The notes beneath the pieces were generated by a model that did no database searches, was not told the origin of the DNA, and worked only from the letters and a program-made list of their open reading frames with translations. 64,000 bases of DNA, from positions 1-64,000 of the forward strand of contig NJFT01000060.1 of NCBI GenBank assembly GCA_002221725.1. Reading direction: 5' to 3'. The stretch comes from Scedosporium boydii. Taxonomy: Eukaryota; Ascomycota; Sordariomycetes; Microascales; Microascaceae. The translations under genes and the position numbers were made by a program. The first letter of the stretch is position 1. Each line of letters starts with the position of its first letter. Positions 43,951 through 56,067 of this stretch are shown one piece after another.

Positions 43951-46072
43951 GGTCGTCACTTTCAGATAAGTTTCTTATAAAACTACTACGGATGCGTTGT
44001 TTTGGTTGTCATGTGAATGTTGGATCTGGTGGGTTGGCTGGAGGTGGAGGATGGAGGACGGAGGATGGGTTTGGGTGGATCAGCCGCGCTGGGCGGGGCG
44101 CGGATGAGGCTCGTGTGAAAATCACATGCGCTGGCATTTTCTGGCTCTGTCCGTCTAGGGAGAACCAGTTACTTCGTAGAAGGTAGTCTGGCATGCCATG
44201 GGGGGAGAAGAGCTGGTTATCAGATGGAGAGTTGAAATCTGACGGCATCAATGGTTGGGTTGACTCCCGCTCAGCTCGAAACGGTTGACTTTCTCACTCT
44301 CAGCTGTGTACTCCCAGGAAGGCTTTTGCCCACAGGGCATCCGTGGGGGAGAGAAACCCGCGAGGAGCGTCTTGTGGGCAAGGATAAGGATAACATCGGC
44401 TTTTCAATAGAAGTGTATCGATGTTGTGGGATATGAAAGAGGAGGCAGTGGTTTGGATGGGGTTTGGGTTGTCAAGAAAATGGTGGTTGAGACAGTGAGG
44501 AGAATGAGCTTGTCCGTTCCAGCTGCAAACAGGTGTTCCTTTTTTCTGGGTGGATCTCTAGATCTCAAGGAGGCTTTGAGGACATCGATCGGATAATCTC
44601 CGTGAACATGTTCAGCCGTCTTATCGATCACCCGAAGCCGAGAAGAAGACCAAACAGAGAATCACGTCCTAGTACTCGCCTACAGCTGCTATAAACTATG
44701 GGCTCGAGGAATAATACGCAGTCGCGAAGGATTCCCAATGAGATTAAGATTGTCCCCTCCCAAATAGGCAAGTGCCTTAAAGCAGACTTGTCAGTTCACT
44801 TAGTGCATGAGATGCGACTATCCGTAGTTGACGATCTCCAGACAAAAGCAGTAAGAGATGGACATTCAGATTACTATTCACGATATTGAGTTGGCCGGCC
44901 CATCAATATCGTCGGTAGCTCTATCTGATGGGAAAATAGTTACGAAGTACTATGAACAAGCAAATCTAGGATGTTATACAACAGAGTATAGTCCAACAAT
45001 ACACAATCCATCGACGGAGTATTGACTTCGACTTTGTACAGCGCTTGGTGTAAATGAATATCCAAGCTCTACAGTCGTTGGCGCCGGCTTCGAGCAACCC
45101 CTTGCCATATTCGGGTCATCAAGGTGCTTGAACCTCAGCTAGAACCGCAGGAATTGAACGCTAGGCACCGTGAGCAAAATTTAGGGAGGCATGTCTATGC
45201 TGGATGCCGAATTACACTACTTCGTAGACGCTGTCAAGGGTACCAAAAGGACCACTTGGCGGGCAGAAAATGGCACCCTTGAGCACATTTAAAGAGATTG
45301 ATGTACTGAGGTACATCAAGATCTGCTGGATCAGTCTAATTTTAGGTACGAATGATTGCATGGATCAGGCTTTGGTCGTCGTAATGCAGGGCAAAAGTTG
45401 CAAGGTTCAATGTTCGATTGTTACTCCACAAACTAATAAACTAGACTAAACTAATACGAAGTTCCGAAGTACTTCGTACCCGCCTCATTCTGGTATCCCA
45501 CTTCTCCTGAAGGATCACCGAGTCTTTATGCGTCTTGCCTTCGACAGAAACCGCATTTAATCCCTTCTTGAGTCTATCCTTTATTTGCCATTCTTCAAAA
45601 CATATCCCGAAGCCTTTTGGTTTTAATATATCGAACCGCTCCCGACCTCCGCATTCATCTACAGACTGCATTGGCCGATCGGCAACTCTGCACTTCATCA
45701 ATTCAGCCGCCTGGCGAGTGCGCTGGGGAACGAACTATGCGCTGACGGCCCAAGACTTCATCCCATCTTTCTTGTTCGGCAGGTTCGCGATAACTAGCCG
45801 AAATGGACTTGCCTGGCAAGCCCATCCCGCGTGGTGAGTGAAGACATTATTTTTTTAACTCGCAACCGATATCCCCGTTTCATCCATCTCTCGGGTTGAT
45901 TTTACAGAACTTGCGCTGCTCTTTAACGTGGGCGCTTTCACATGCACACGGCTCTTTGGCCTCCCTCCCAGCTTCTTCGTACTGACGATAGCCCGCAACA
46001 GACTCATGGTCCTCCATCTCCACCGAAGAACTCCTCTCTGAACTATCGAAGCGACAACATGGCGGCCCTGCT
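43951..46072. other. Intergenic region, no gene seen
   Basis: About 2.1 kb without a supported gene. Small frames (44698-44889, 45441-45837) lack motifs. It presumably ends with the ZIP transporter promoter. Confidence 0.5.
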
Positions 46073-47398
46073 ATGGACGGTCCGAAACCCCACTGCGGGA
46101 GCACCATGGATATGGGATCCTACAACACCCCGCTCCATGTTGGCGCATTGTTCCTGATTCTCATACTCAGCACAACGGGTGCGTTTTCCCATTTGAGCCC
46201 CGCGTGTCTTGGAGGTCCATGGGCTAATCTAAATGTCAACCCTTTAGCATGCGGCCTACCCCTCATAACGAATCAGTCCAATAAATCCGGATTCCGAAGA
46301 AAGTTCCTCTTCTACTGCCAGCATCTCGGCACCGGCGTGCTCCTGGCTACCTCCTTCATACACCTTCTTCCCATGGCCTTCATGTCCTTGACGAATCCGT
46401 GCCTCCCCGACTTCTTCAGCAGGAAATACACGCCAATGGCAGGCCTTATCGCAATGATCGCCATTCTCTCCGTCGTGACCCTCGAGTCGTATCTTACTGG
46501 CAGGGGTGCCGGTCACGTCCATTCCCCCGATATGTGGGAGTCGGATGACGAAGAGGAAAAGATTCCCATCCACACCATTACTCCTTCCGAAAGCACCATA
46601 GCAGCGAGGAGACACCAATACCCTTCCGCCATAGACCTTCGAGACCTCGAAGCAACCGAAGGCCTCGTCGACGGCATTTCCCCTCGGCCGGGACAGACCC
46701 CCCTCCCGGACTCGACCCCGCCCACAAACTCCGCCGCACGCGACTCGACCGATGCCGACTCAGACATGGACCTCGCCCTCGATGTCGATGAGCTCGATCC
46801 TCAAACCCTCGACGACGAAACCCACAAACCCCTAAACGGCCAAGCCACCACCGGCCGACCCCGCGCCGACACAGACCCCCACATACACATCCCCACGCCT
46901 GACGAGCAGAAGAAGCTCTTCCTCCAGTGCCTCCTCCTCGAGGCCGGCATCCTCTTCCACAGCATCTTCATCGGCATGGCCCTCTCCGTCGAGTCCGGTC
47001 CCACATTCCTCGTCTTCCTCTTCGCCATCGCCATCCACCAGTCCTTCGAGGGTCTTGCCCTCGGCAGCCGCATCGCCGCCATCCACTTCCCGAGGACCTC
47101 GCTGCGCCCCTGGCTCATGGTCCTCGCCTTCGGCATGACCACGCCCGTGGGCCAGGCCGTCGGCTTGATCATCCACAACATGTATGACCCGCAGAGCGAG
47201 GCGGGCCTGCTAACTGTGGGTATTATGAACGCCATCTCCGCGGGTCTGCTGCTCTTTGCCGGCCTCGTGCAGCTACTTGCCGAGGATTTCTTGAGCGAGA
47301 AGAGTTATAGGACGTTGAAAGGGACGAGGAGGCGGAAGGCGTTTGCGTCGGTTGTGGGTGGGGCGTTGCTTATGGCTGCTGTGAGGATGATTGCATAA
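46073..47398 (+). CDS. ZIP-family zinc/metal transporter
   Basis: Plasma-membrane or organellar divalent metal importer of the ZIP (ZRT/IRT) family. About 418 aa after removal of a 69-bp intron (46179-46247; GTGCGT donor, TTTAG acceptor) whose length is a multiple of three, so the frame stays open if it is retained. N-terminal segments: HVGALFLILILSTT, then FYCQHLGTGVLLATSFIHLL with the metal-binding His in TM2. The cytoplasmic loop is long, acidic and moderately His-containing (GAGHVHSPDMW, DPHIHIP). The core pair LEAGILFHSIFIGMALSVE and AIAIHQSFEGLALGSRI carries the HSxxxG and HQxxEG signature ligands. Eight membrane segments are expected. The start could also be at MDMGS, 12 codons in. The metal is probably zinc. 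Confidence 0.93.
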   Translation: MDGPKPHCGSTMDMGSYNTPLHVGALFLILILSTTGAFSHLSPACLGGPWANLNVNPLACGLPLITNQSNKSGFRRKFLFYCQHLGTGVLLATSFIHLLPMAFMSLTNPCLPDFFSRKYTPMAGLIAMIAILSVVTLESYLTGRGAGHVHSPDMWESDDEEEKIPIHTITPSESTIAARRHQYPSAIDLRDLEATEGLVDGISPRPGQTPLPDSTPPTNSAARDSTDADSDMDLALDVDELDPQTLDDETHKPLNGQATTGRPRADTDPHIHIPTPDEQKKLFLQCLLLEAGILFHSIFIGMALSVESGPTFLVFLFAIAIHQSFEGLALGSRIAAIHFPRTSLRPWLMVLAFGMTTPVGQAVGLIIHNMYDPQSEAGLLTVGIMNAISAGLLLFAGLVQLLAEDFLSEKSYRTLKGTRRRKAFASVVGGALLMAAVRMIA

Positions 47399-47783
47399 AA
47401 GAAAGAAGGGTGCTTGAGCAATCCACTTTTTCTACTTTGTTACTAGATTACAGGTACAGACTGATTCCACGGGAAGGAGTTGAAGAGGGATTTGATATTT
47501 GTTATAGGACTGGGGAAAAAGGCTGGGGATGGTCGGCATAGGATGGCGTTCAGCGGCTCTCTTGCAACTTGGTAGATTTCAGGCTCCTTGTTAGCCTCTC
47601 TCTCTTTTTTACTTGTTGTAATACTAAATTTGGCTGAAAATATGGCTTGTTTGGATCTTTTTTCGAATATGTCCAAGTTGGCTTTTATACATGCACCATC
47701 GGCAAAGAGAAGGTATGTACATCCTTGGTATCTACAACAGATTTTCCCAACAGCTCACCATAATCACTTCTTCGCTTTTTTGA
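47399..47783. other. Convergent intergenic region
   Basis: About 385 bp between the stop codons of the convergent ZIP transporter and glucuronoyl esterase genes. 3' UTR sequence only. Confidence 0.6.
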
Positions 47784-49138
47784 TCAGGCGGGGGCTTTGG
47801 GAGCTGTAGCAGACCATGGGAAGGACTCAGCCAAAACCGAGCCATAGCTACCGAGATCGTGGTAGTCCCTCGTGAGGGGCTCGTCTTGGAGAATGTGGCG
47901 GACGTATGGGAGGACATTGTCACTGTTTTAAAGTTAGTGACACTACCTCTTACGCAAACGAGCGAGAGGGGGGGAGGGAACGACACAAGAACTTACTATC
48001 CGCTCATATCGCAGTGTCCACCCTGCCGAATCGCAATAGCGAGCTTATCGCTCGCCCCCAAGAAATCATAAACGACCTGCGCGGCAGGATAAATAACCGT
48101 CGACGAACCCTTCGAATTAACAAACTGATCGCCCACGCCCTGATCAGCAACGATGGCCCTCGGCGCAATAGCAGCGGCGATAGTATGCGCATCAAAGGGC
48201 AGATTCTCATGATGGCCCACAAACTCTCCCAGCCGACTATTGCTCCACCAGCCGGCTCCCTCCTTGGAGTTATCCAAGTTCTCGCCCTGGCCGGATAGTG
48301 TGAAGTAGCGGTAAGGGCCGAAGCCTTGGACGCCTGAGGACATGGGCATGGAGAGGGTAATGCGCTCGTCGAAGAGGGACGCGGCAAGTGCGCCTTTTCC
48401 GAGTCTTGAGCAGCCCGTGACGCCGACGCGGGTGGGGTCGATCTCGGAAACAGTCTGGTTGATGGCGTCGAGGACGCGATGGAAGCCCCATGCCCAGGCG
48501 GTGAGGACGCCGATGTCCTTGCCGCTGTAGAGTTGCCAGAAGGCGCCGGACTTGGCGTTACTGTCGGCAGCGACGGAGACATAGTTAAACTCTGCGACCG
48601 CTATCCCGGCCTGGAGGTAAGGTTGGTTCTTCATGCCGCCTATGGCTATAACAACAGGGAAAGGCCCCGTTCCCGAGGGGAGTTGGACGCTAGCAGCAAA
48701 GTTGGCAGTTTTCCCGCCGGCCGCGACGCTAATGGCGAGGTTATTCCCCGTGCGTGTGGCCGTGACGGTCTCGGCTGAGTGGTCGGGGTAGTACCCGAAC
48801 TGGTACTCTTGGAGCATGGTGAGAAGTTGCGGCCGTTGGCATTCGTACCATTCTTGGGGCGTTTGAATGCGGTTTTTGCCCTTGCCGGACATTATGTCGG
48901 CGGCGGAGGCGCCGTCGGAGCCGGCCGTTGCCATGTAGACGGGCGGGAGGAAGGGGTCTGGGAGGGAGCTTTGGGCTGGGTAGGCTTGGTAGGAGGGCCA
49001 GGGGTCTGGTAGGGGGGCGCATTGGATTGAGGAGGATGGAGGGGGTTCGCTTGGTTCTACGGGTGCGGGTTCGTCTTGAGGTCGGGGGGCGGCGAGGCTG
49101 AGGCCGCTGAGGGCGGCGAGGAGGAATGCTCGCTTCAT
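47784..49138 (-). CDS. Glucuronoyl methylesterase (CE15, Cip2-like), secreted
   Basis: Cleaves ester bonds between 4-O-methyl-glucuronic acid of xylan and lignin alcohols, a plant-wall degrading activity. Two exons, 49138-47997 and 47922-47784, about 426 aa. The signal peptide is MKRAFLLAALSGLSLAAPRP, followed by a Pro/Ser linker but no cellulose-binding module. The domain has EWYECQRPQLLTMLQEYQFG YYP, VVIAIGGM, TAWAWGFHRVLDAI and the family nucleophile motif RVGVTGCSRLGKGALAASLF (CE15 usually has GCSRNGKGA, so Leu replaces Asn). It continues SGQGENLDNSKEGAGWWSNS and the catalytic His in GGHCDMSG; the junction reads GY-DNVLPYVRHILQDEP. An upstream in-frame Met (49207) would bury the signal peptide, so I prefer 49138. 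Confidence 0.92.
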
Positions 49139-50822
49139 GGTGTATGTTTCTGAAGCGAGAGAGGGCGACTGTGGGGACGAGGAGACGAGAGGGGTAGGCA
49201 AGATCATTCAGGGAGAGGACAAAAGGGTAGGAGAACTCATATGGGAGAGTCAACTCCTTGCATTGGTTATTAAATATATATATCTCCTGGAAGCAAGAAC
49301 TTGGGGCTACCCAAACCCCGGGTTTGAATGTGTGGCCGCTTCTGTGTTCCTTGCGTCCGTCTTGTCTCCTTCATTTACCAGCTTAGCCGTCATATTCGCC
49401 CACTCGATATTAGTGAGAAATAGTGGCGGTATTAGTGAGGCTCTAGATGAGGATTGACCCGCCAGACGATTGGTTTATATTTCCCAATGGTCCCTGTCCA
49501 AGTGCCAGCCCTGATGACAGCGTAAAGCGCATACGACGACGAGAGGGCGGACAATAGGTTTTTTCTATGAAGATTCGGCAGGGCTTCCTAGGCTTATTAA
49601 GACCACGCACAACTCATGATCTCCGCCCTGGGTAGATCATCTTCAGCATATTCCGGGGAGAACATATACCCTAGCTTCGTGGAGAGACGTTTTCGAGGTC
49701 GACTTTAGCCGGTGTTGATATTGAAGTTCGGGAACACCCATAATAGGCATCGGGACATTTTCGAGAAGAGGAATTGATTGCTGCGGGGAGATGTATGCAT
49801 GCCGCTACGTTTCTAACAGCCCGCCCTCACCCGGACGATCGGAAAGGGATGAATCTGGGGGCGCCGTCTTGGGACATGCGGAGAATGGATTTAAACGTGT
49901 GTAAGTGAGTTCGAGATATTTGCATGTTATATCAATAGCATTGTTGGCAAGTCATCGATATAACATATCGGGCTCTCAAATGGCGGAAAGATTCTTGGAT
50001 AATCGAAGAGAACTTGCGAAATTCTTTTTGGCATGACCACTGTCATAACCATCGCCTACATCAATCGATCTATCGCCATGCGCTTCTCTCCTCTCAGCAG
50101 ACCAGCTAATATGCTGTCGCGTTGAGGGCGGGCAAAAATGTCGTTGTTTCAAGCATCCAGCAGACGTCTCCCTTTGGAGGCTGATTGGAGTTGGCGTTGA
50201 TCCAACTAGTTTAATAGAACAAGGAACTTATGGTGTTGTCAGTCAATGTGCAGTTCGGAGCGGATCGTCTAGGTGGTTTCTGAGAGTCAGGCATGTATTG
50301 TCTGGCAGTCTGGCAGTCTGTTGCTGTGCTCATTCACGACTCCGAAGCAGGTCGGAGCTTGGGACCACAGTTGATTCGCTCTTTCCATCATGCCAATCCC
50401 GGCTGACTAATTACAGCGGGACTTGGAGGTCCCCACAAATTCAATTGAAGCTCCGTTGGTCCAATCAGAGCCCTTGATTTAATCAGCACCACTCCACTTC
50501 TCCCCTGCTTCCCGCTCCAAGCTCGAACTCTGTTGCACTGTCCATCCATCACGGGCGACACGAAATGGCCTGATGCAGAGGGGAAACACTTGAATGACGA
50601 AATCAATGCCAGCCTGTCGGTGTCTTGAGATGATCCGATCCACCGAAACGATTGGCTTGCTTCGTAAACTAGACTATCTTGATTTGATCCAGCCCAAGAT
50701 CTGAATCTGCCAATGCTTTCAAACCATAAATCCCAAGCCACCATAAGAAACATATTCCCCACTCTTCCACACAGCTTTGAACCTTTCAATTCCTCGTCTA
50801 TTCCGCCTTGCGACTTCTTCCA
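49139..50822. other. Divergent intergenic region
   Basis: About 1.7 kb between the glucuronoyl esterase and hemerythrin genes. A TA-rich stretch (49270-49284) suits a TATA element for the esterase, about 135 bp upstream of its start. A 151-codon minus frame at 50388-50843 shows no domain and runs over the next gene's start; not called. Confidence 0.5.
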
Positions 50823-52005
50823 ATGCTCAATCGGGCATTTCAACTGTTCCTTGCTAGCTTGGCTGTTCTCTTCGGCATATTATTTACCAGAGCTCCTTTT
50901 ATGATGGCTAGTCAGGCACCTAGCGACAAGCCCTGGGCCGATGGGCCGATGAAGCTTGTTCAGACGCCGCTGTATCTCTCCACACAACAGGATGAGACCC
51001 CGAAGGTGAGGACGAGCATCTCTATTTCTCTGGATGAAATTCAACCTAGATGGGAAGCCAAGTCGGTTGAGATTACTTGTGCTAAAGTTTTTCTTTCTCC
51101 TTCCAGAATGATATCTTCACCACCGGCGCAAGCCACATGGCGATGCTCCACAACTGCATCATTCGCGGATTCAATTCCATCTGGCTCCAGGCGCCTCACA
51201 TCACCGACGCGGACAAGGCCGATTTCATCGCATACTCCCTGACTTGGTTCAAGTTTGTCAAGTCCCATCACGACGACGAAGAAGATACGCTCTTCACCGA
51301 GGTCGTCGATCTTCTCGGCGATAAGGATATTTGGACGCAGACCCACGAGGAGCATGGTAGGAAATTCTCATCTTCGTTTTCCCCAGAGAGAAGTTGAAGA
51401 AGAAGCCCGTTTTGTTAACTTGACTCCTTCTCTTTTTCAGAATCCTTCCTTGGTGGCCTCGGCGAATTCAACACCTACCTCACCTCCCTAAAATCACCCT
51501 CCGATTTCTCCGCCGAAGAGCTCCGTCGCATCATGGCTTCCTTCCATGAACCGTTCGAGAACCATTTCCACAGCGAGATCGATACCATCGCTAAAATGGC
51601 TAGCCACCCCAAGGCTCCTCAGGCCGGCACCCCTGAACACGCGGCAGCAGCGCTCATGTTCAAGACGTGGGGCAAGAACACTGTGTCCAAGGCCGGACTG
51701 TTGGATGTGGTGCCTTTCTTCTTGCTGAACTTGGATCGAACGGCCGAGGCTCCGCTTTGGACGAACTGGCCGCCTATGCCGGCACCTATCAAGGTATGTG
51801 AAAGAAGACCATAATCTTCCCCCCCACCCCCATGACATCCTTGTAAGGGAGAGGGAGAACTGACTTTTCCCCCTTCTTCTTATAGTGGGGTATGGTGAAC
51901 ATTGCCGGTTCGTGGCACTCGAGCTGGTGGAAGTTTTCGAGCTGCGATGCGAATCAGAGACCGAAGGAGCTCTATGCTCTTGGGACGGAGGAAACGAAAT
52001 CGTAG
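50823..52005 (+). CDS. Hemerythrin-like (HHE) domain protein with N-terminal anchor
   Basis: About 301 aa from four exons: 50823-51005, 51107-51356, 51441-51793 and 51886-52005, phases consistent. The N-terminus MLNRAFQLFLASLAVLFGIL is a signal peptide or membrane anchor. The four-helix HHE domain spans exons 2-3: GASHMAMLHNCIIRGFNSIW, FVKSHHDDEEDTLFTEV, HEEHESFLGGLGEFNTYL and FHEPFENHFHSEIDTIAKM, providing the His/Glu ligands for a di-iron or other cation centre. The C-terminal part is conserved in fungal homologues (DVVPFFLLNLDRTAEAPLWT, WGMVNIAGSWHSSWWKFSSC). The role in fungi is poorly known; oxygen, NO or iron handling are the usual proposals. Domain call firm, function open. Confidence 0.9.
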
Positions 52006-54407
52006 GAACGCGACAAATGTAAAGACTTGTACGTATAACATCACACTTGGGCGAGGTAGGGGTTGGCGGTGATGAACGACAAACAGGCGCTGGCGCTTTG
52101 GGTAATTTGTGAAGACCTTCAAGGTCGAGTTAAGTTTAAAGCACTGTCGAATCTTTGGTAGCCACTTCTTTTTCCACTTCATAACGACCTGTCCGTTTTC
52201 GGATCCGATGCCTCGGGCTAGCCTGTAAAAGTTGAGTGAAGGCCGAGTACAGAAAGGCAAGTCCCCGATCGATGTCGGTCGCCGGCTGGGCAAGCTGAGT
52301 TGTCTGTGTCCGCTCATACCGTTCCCTACTTCGTACACTAAATGATGAGCAAGTTATCCGGGTCTCGGCATGCAGTTGAGTGGGTTTGGGTACTATATTG
52401 GGCAGCCGCTCCGCAGCTTGCAGATGGCATTGGCCTCTTGGCGAGAGCAATTTATCATCCAATCTAACACCATGCGGCTCTGTTTCAATGATCCATGGAT
52501 CTAGCATAATGTATGAGTATGAGTAAACTAGTGGAGGCGGAATTCAGATATGTCGGCTTCTTCTACCGAGCAAGGGAAGGAAGATCCTTTCGAACTCCCA
52601 TCGTTGCCGTTCTAAGCATCCGTGGGCCGCCCGAGCCTGTGATATCCACTTCATCTTAAGCATGGAGCTGTTGTCAATCGACGTCATGAACCTTAGCCTC
52701 TCAGGACATTGTCTTGTGCTCGTGGGGGGCAGGGGCCCAACTCCAGTCAACGTCGTTGATTACTTTTTGACTGAAAGGGAGGTGGGAGTAAAATGAACTA
52801 CATAGTAGGTTAGCAACGAGTCCGGCTAGTGCAAGAGCGGCTTACACCTTTCGGCGACTGTCCAAAGAGAACTTCCCCGAGAGTCATACGAAAAATGGAG
52901 TGACCCTTGTTTTCGACCAACAAACTAAAAATGTTTGCGATGACAGATGAAAACTTACATAGTTGGATTGTACAGAGAGTAAGACGATAAAAGTCGCCCT
53001 CGTGCCAGGAGAGTCTCGCGAGGATCCGTTTGATATTGAGATGTGAGATATTTCCGTGGGCGTCAGGGTTGGGGGGTCTGGCCTTGCCAAGGGACGAGAT
53101 GGACTTCGTAATAACGTCGATCTCTATGGTCACGATCTCATGAACCTCCCCATCGCCCACGAAAATAGTGCAATGCAGAGCAGGCTAGAAGCCAGAACTA
53201 GAGCTAGCGTCAGTGGCAAGCGGAACGATGCCGTCTGGTGCTCTCTATTCTCAACTCCCAGAACAACATCCCGCGCTAAGACCCTTGCCAAAAGCCCCCG
53301 ATCTTGCCAAGCTCGCCGCGACCATTCGACCCATTCGACATCCAGCATTGGACAGGCGCAAAAAAGCCAGACCCAATTATAAGGACCCGGAGCGCACCAC
53401 TCGGCCCCAGAAATTTTAGCTCGCCTCTTCCGAATAGGGCAAAACAGACCCAGGGAAACTTGCTCAAACGCTCTCAAAAGACAACAGGTTTTTACGTCAA
53501 GACATGGCCACCTGCGCCGCCGTAGCGGACGACATCGGATCATTCCTACCACCCAATATATCGACTTGCGTTTGGAGCTGTTATTGGTTGCGGGAGGATA
53601 GGGAAACGGCGTGATTACATTTTTTTCATAGGAAAAAAAGAAGGGAAAGAAAATTCAGCGGCGCCGCTTTTGTCCGCGTGTAAGTCGTTGCGGAACGGGG
53701 TCCGGCAAAAGTAACGAGATCGACATATGCCCAACACCCTTGGCAGGCACCAAACGAGCAATAACTAAATTCCTGTAAAGTCAGCCGAGCATTTTCGAGA
53801 CTCCGTTTCCGCTGCCATCTTGCTGGTGTCTCTCGCATATTAAACCATTACTCTGTGGAACCGGGGCCTCGGTATCGCGGAGTATCTCCTCGATTGGGCC
53901 TGCGTAACTCGATGCTAATGCGCGCCGGGTAAGGGTACGTGAGCGAAGTCGTCAGATGCGAGAGGGATACTGGACGTGCCATCAAAGGCAAGGTTGGCCC
54001 CCCCCCCAATACTAGGCCTTACATGCACCGTTAATGGAACTTAATAAAATACGAGAGAGTTTTTTTTAGGCTTGGCCTTGTGAAATCTTCTCATGGGGGC
54101 AAGCGTTGGCGTTGCTTGGGACTTTGACCTTGGAACTTGATGTTGGGCCTCGTGGGATTGTGCATACATAAAGCTCCGTTGCTCCTTCCTCCTGCCTCCG
54201 GTTGTCTTCGGTTGCTCTTTCGATTCATTCTCGTCTTCATCGAACCGAGCTCTCTTTTCATTGATCCCCTTTCGAGTCGATATAAATCTCGGACTCCCTC
54301 CTCGTCTGTCATTGGTATCAACGCTCTTGACCACCAACCTAACCTCCCCTGTTCCTCACAGCTCCTAATCAAGTGTAAACCTCTCGCTCAACAAGCAAAC
54401 CTTCAAA
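52006..54407. other. Intergenic region, no gene seen
   Basis: About 2.4 kb. Overlapping short frames at 52810-53160 and 53056-53552 have no recognisable domain or splice continuity. A run of C at 53999-54007 is present. The right end holds the copper transporter promoter (TATA at 54281). Confidence 0.5.
54281..54287 (+). promoter_or_regulatory. TATA box of CTR copper transporter
   Basis: TATAAAT in the sequence GAGTCGATATAAATCTCGG about 127 bp upstream of the start codon, followed by a C/T-rich leader. Position and surroundings fit a core promoter. Confidence 0.5.
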
Positions 54408-55269
54408 ATGGACATGGGAGGACACGACCACGGCGACATGGCCATGACTATGACCGGCATGTCTTCCACCCCAACTGGCACCGCCATGCCCGCCGCAACC
54501 AGCGCCGCTGCCGCCATGGGTGGCATGGGTGGCATGGGTAGCAAGGGCAGCTGCAAAATCTCTGTACACACGATCCCTCCTCTCCCTGTCCCTCATCGTC
54601 TCCCTCCAACAAGGCTAACAAACACTTAAAAAAACAGATGCTCTGGAACTGGAACACCATAGACTCCTGCTTCATCGCCCGGTCGTGGCACGTCACCTCA
54701 AAGGGCATGTTCGCCGGCTCCTGCATAGGCGTCATCTGCCTCGGTATCTGCCTCGAGCTCATCCGCCGCGCCGTAAAGGAATACGATCGCTTCCTCCTCC
54801 GCCAGCACAGCGCCAAGTTCCTCGACTCCTCTGCCGCTGCCGCCAACTCGGGTGCCACCAAGGCCGGAGACGGTTCGGATTCCGGAGCCGCTTGCGTTGC
54901 TATCCCCGCGTTTAGGCCGAATATTTTCCAGCAGGCTATTCGGGCGCTTTTGCATATGGTTCAGTTTGCTGTTGCCTACTTCTTGATGCTGTAAGTTGTT
55001 GAACTGGAGGGGTTTTCTCTCTTTCCCCTCAAAAGCTAACACGGCTGGGTAGGCTCGCCATGTACTACAATGGCTACATCATCATTTGCATCTTCATCGG
55101 CACTTACATCGGTTCCTTCATCTTCCAGTGGGAAACCCTCGTTGAGCGGTAGGTTTCGAAACCTCTCTCCCAACCCATGTTTGTAAAAAGTACTCAATCG
55201 GTCTAACGTTTTGTGCCAAATCAAAGACGTACCAGCGCTGCCAACGAAGCGACCGTTTGCTGCGGCTAA
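54408..55269 (+). CDS. CTR-family copper transporter
   Basis: High-affinity Cu(I) importer of the CTR family, which acts as a trimer in plasma or vacuolar membrane. Four exons: 54408-54563, 54638-54990, 55053-55148 and 55227-55269, about 215 aa. The N-terminus is Met-rich with Mets motifs and His (MDMGGHDHGDMAMTMTGM, GGMGGMGS). TM1 begins after MLWNWNTIDSCFIARSWHVT and reads MFAGSCIGVICLGICLELI. TM2 (LLHMVQFAVAYFLML-LAMYYN) has an HMxxxxxxxxxxM-type pattern. TM3 carries the packing motif GTYIGSFIF. A C-terminal CCG could pass copper to chaperones. All expected features are present. The layout resembles Ctr3/Ctr2-type fungal proteins; subcellular site not resolved. Confidence 0.94.
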
Positions 55270-56067
55270 GTACAGCTAGCCGAAACTCCTTTTCTGCTCA
55301 GAACTTGCTATTGAGTCCAGGAGCGAGAGAACATCTATACACATATATCTAATAGGGTTCCATGGCGGAATCCCTGTTTCTTTTTTTGTAAAAGCGGGAG
55401 GTGGGGGGTCGCGAGAGAAGGGGGCGGAGGATAATGTTACTTCAAGTAGTTGATAGCTGATACCCGGATACTCAATGGAATGTCGAATTGGACTTATAAA
55501 GTGAGACTCGTGTCGTATAGCCTTGTGGATTCTCCGTGACAGATATCAGTACGACGTGAACTGGCAAATACGGCCAACGTGCTTCTCTAAACCATCCTGC
55601 TCCGGAGGTCTCAGTCGAGTGGGGCCAAAGTCCATGATAAAAGTGATATTAAAGTTTCTCGAACAGATCACCGCGTGGTCCAAGATGAAATATAAAACAA
55701 AAGGTCAGGAGCACTGTCATCAAGTTAGAGAGAACCTGTAAATCGTATGTACGTCATGATCGTATTTACCTCGACGCCTGAGCCTCTCTACTGTCCACCA
55801 TTCTGCTAACGGAAGAAAAAAAAGAATGCCATCCCTCCACCTCTCCCCTCGTCAATTCCAGAGCGCTATGAAGAAGATTGTGGAAGAACTTTTATCATAC
55901 ATCCCATCTAGCGCACGTAAACGTCACCCCTCTGGCAAATGCAAACTCGAAATGTTGCCGAGAACGACCAATATCATTCTCTCAAGACCACCTCTCGCCC
56001 GGTCTCCTTTCTCAATTCTACATTAGCCCTATCTTCCCATTACACCCACCAGCTTATCGCTAATGCA
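55270..56067. other. Convergent intergenic region
   Basis: About 800 bp between the stop codons of the CTR and epsin genes. No supported gene; frames at 55523-56063 lack features. Confidence 0.55.

Noticed and set aside
46801..47235. Long minus frames antisense to the ZIP transporter
   Set aside because: Mirror of GC-rich, codon-biased coding sequence; no features of a real protein.
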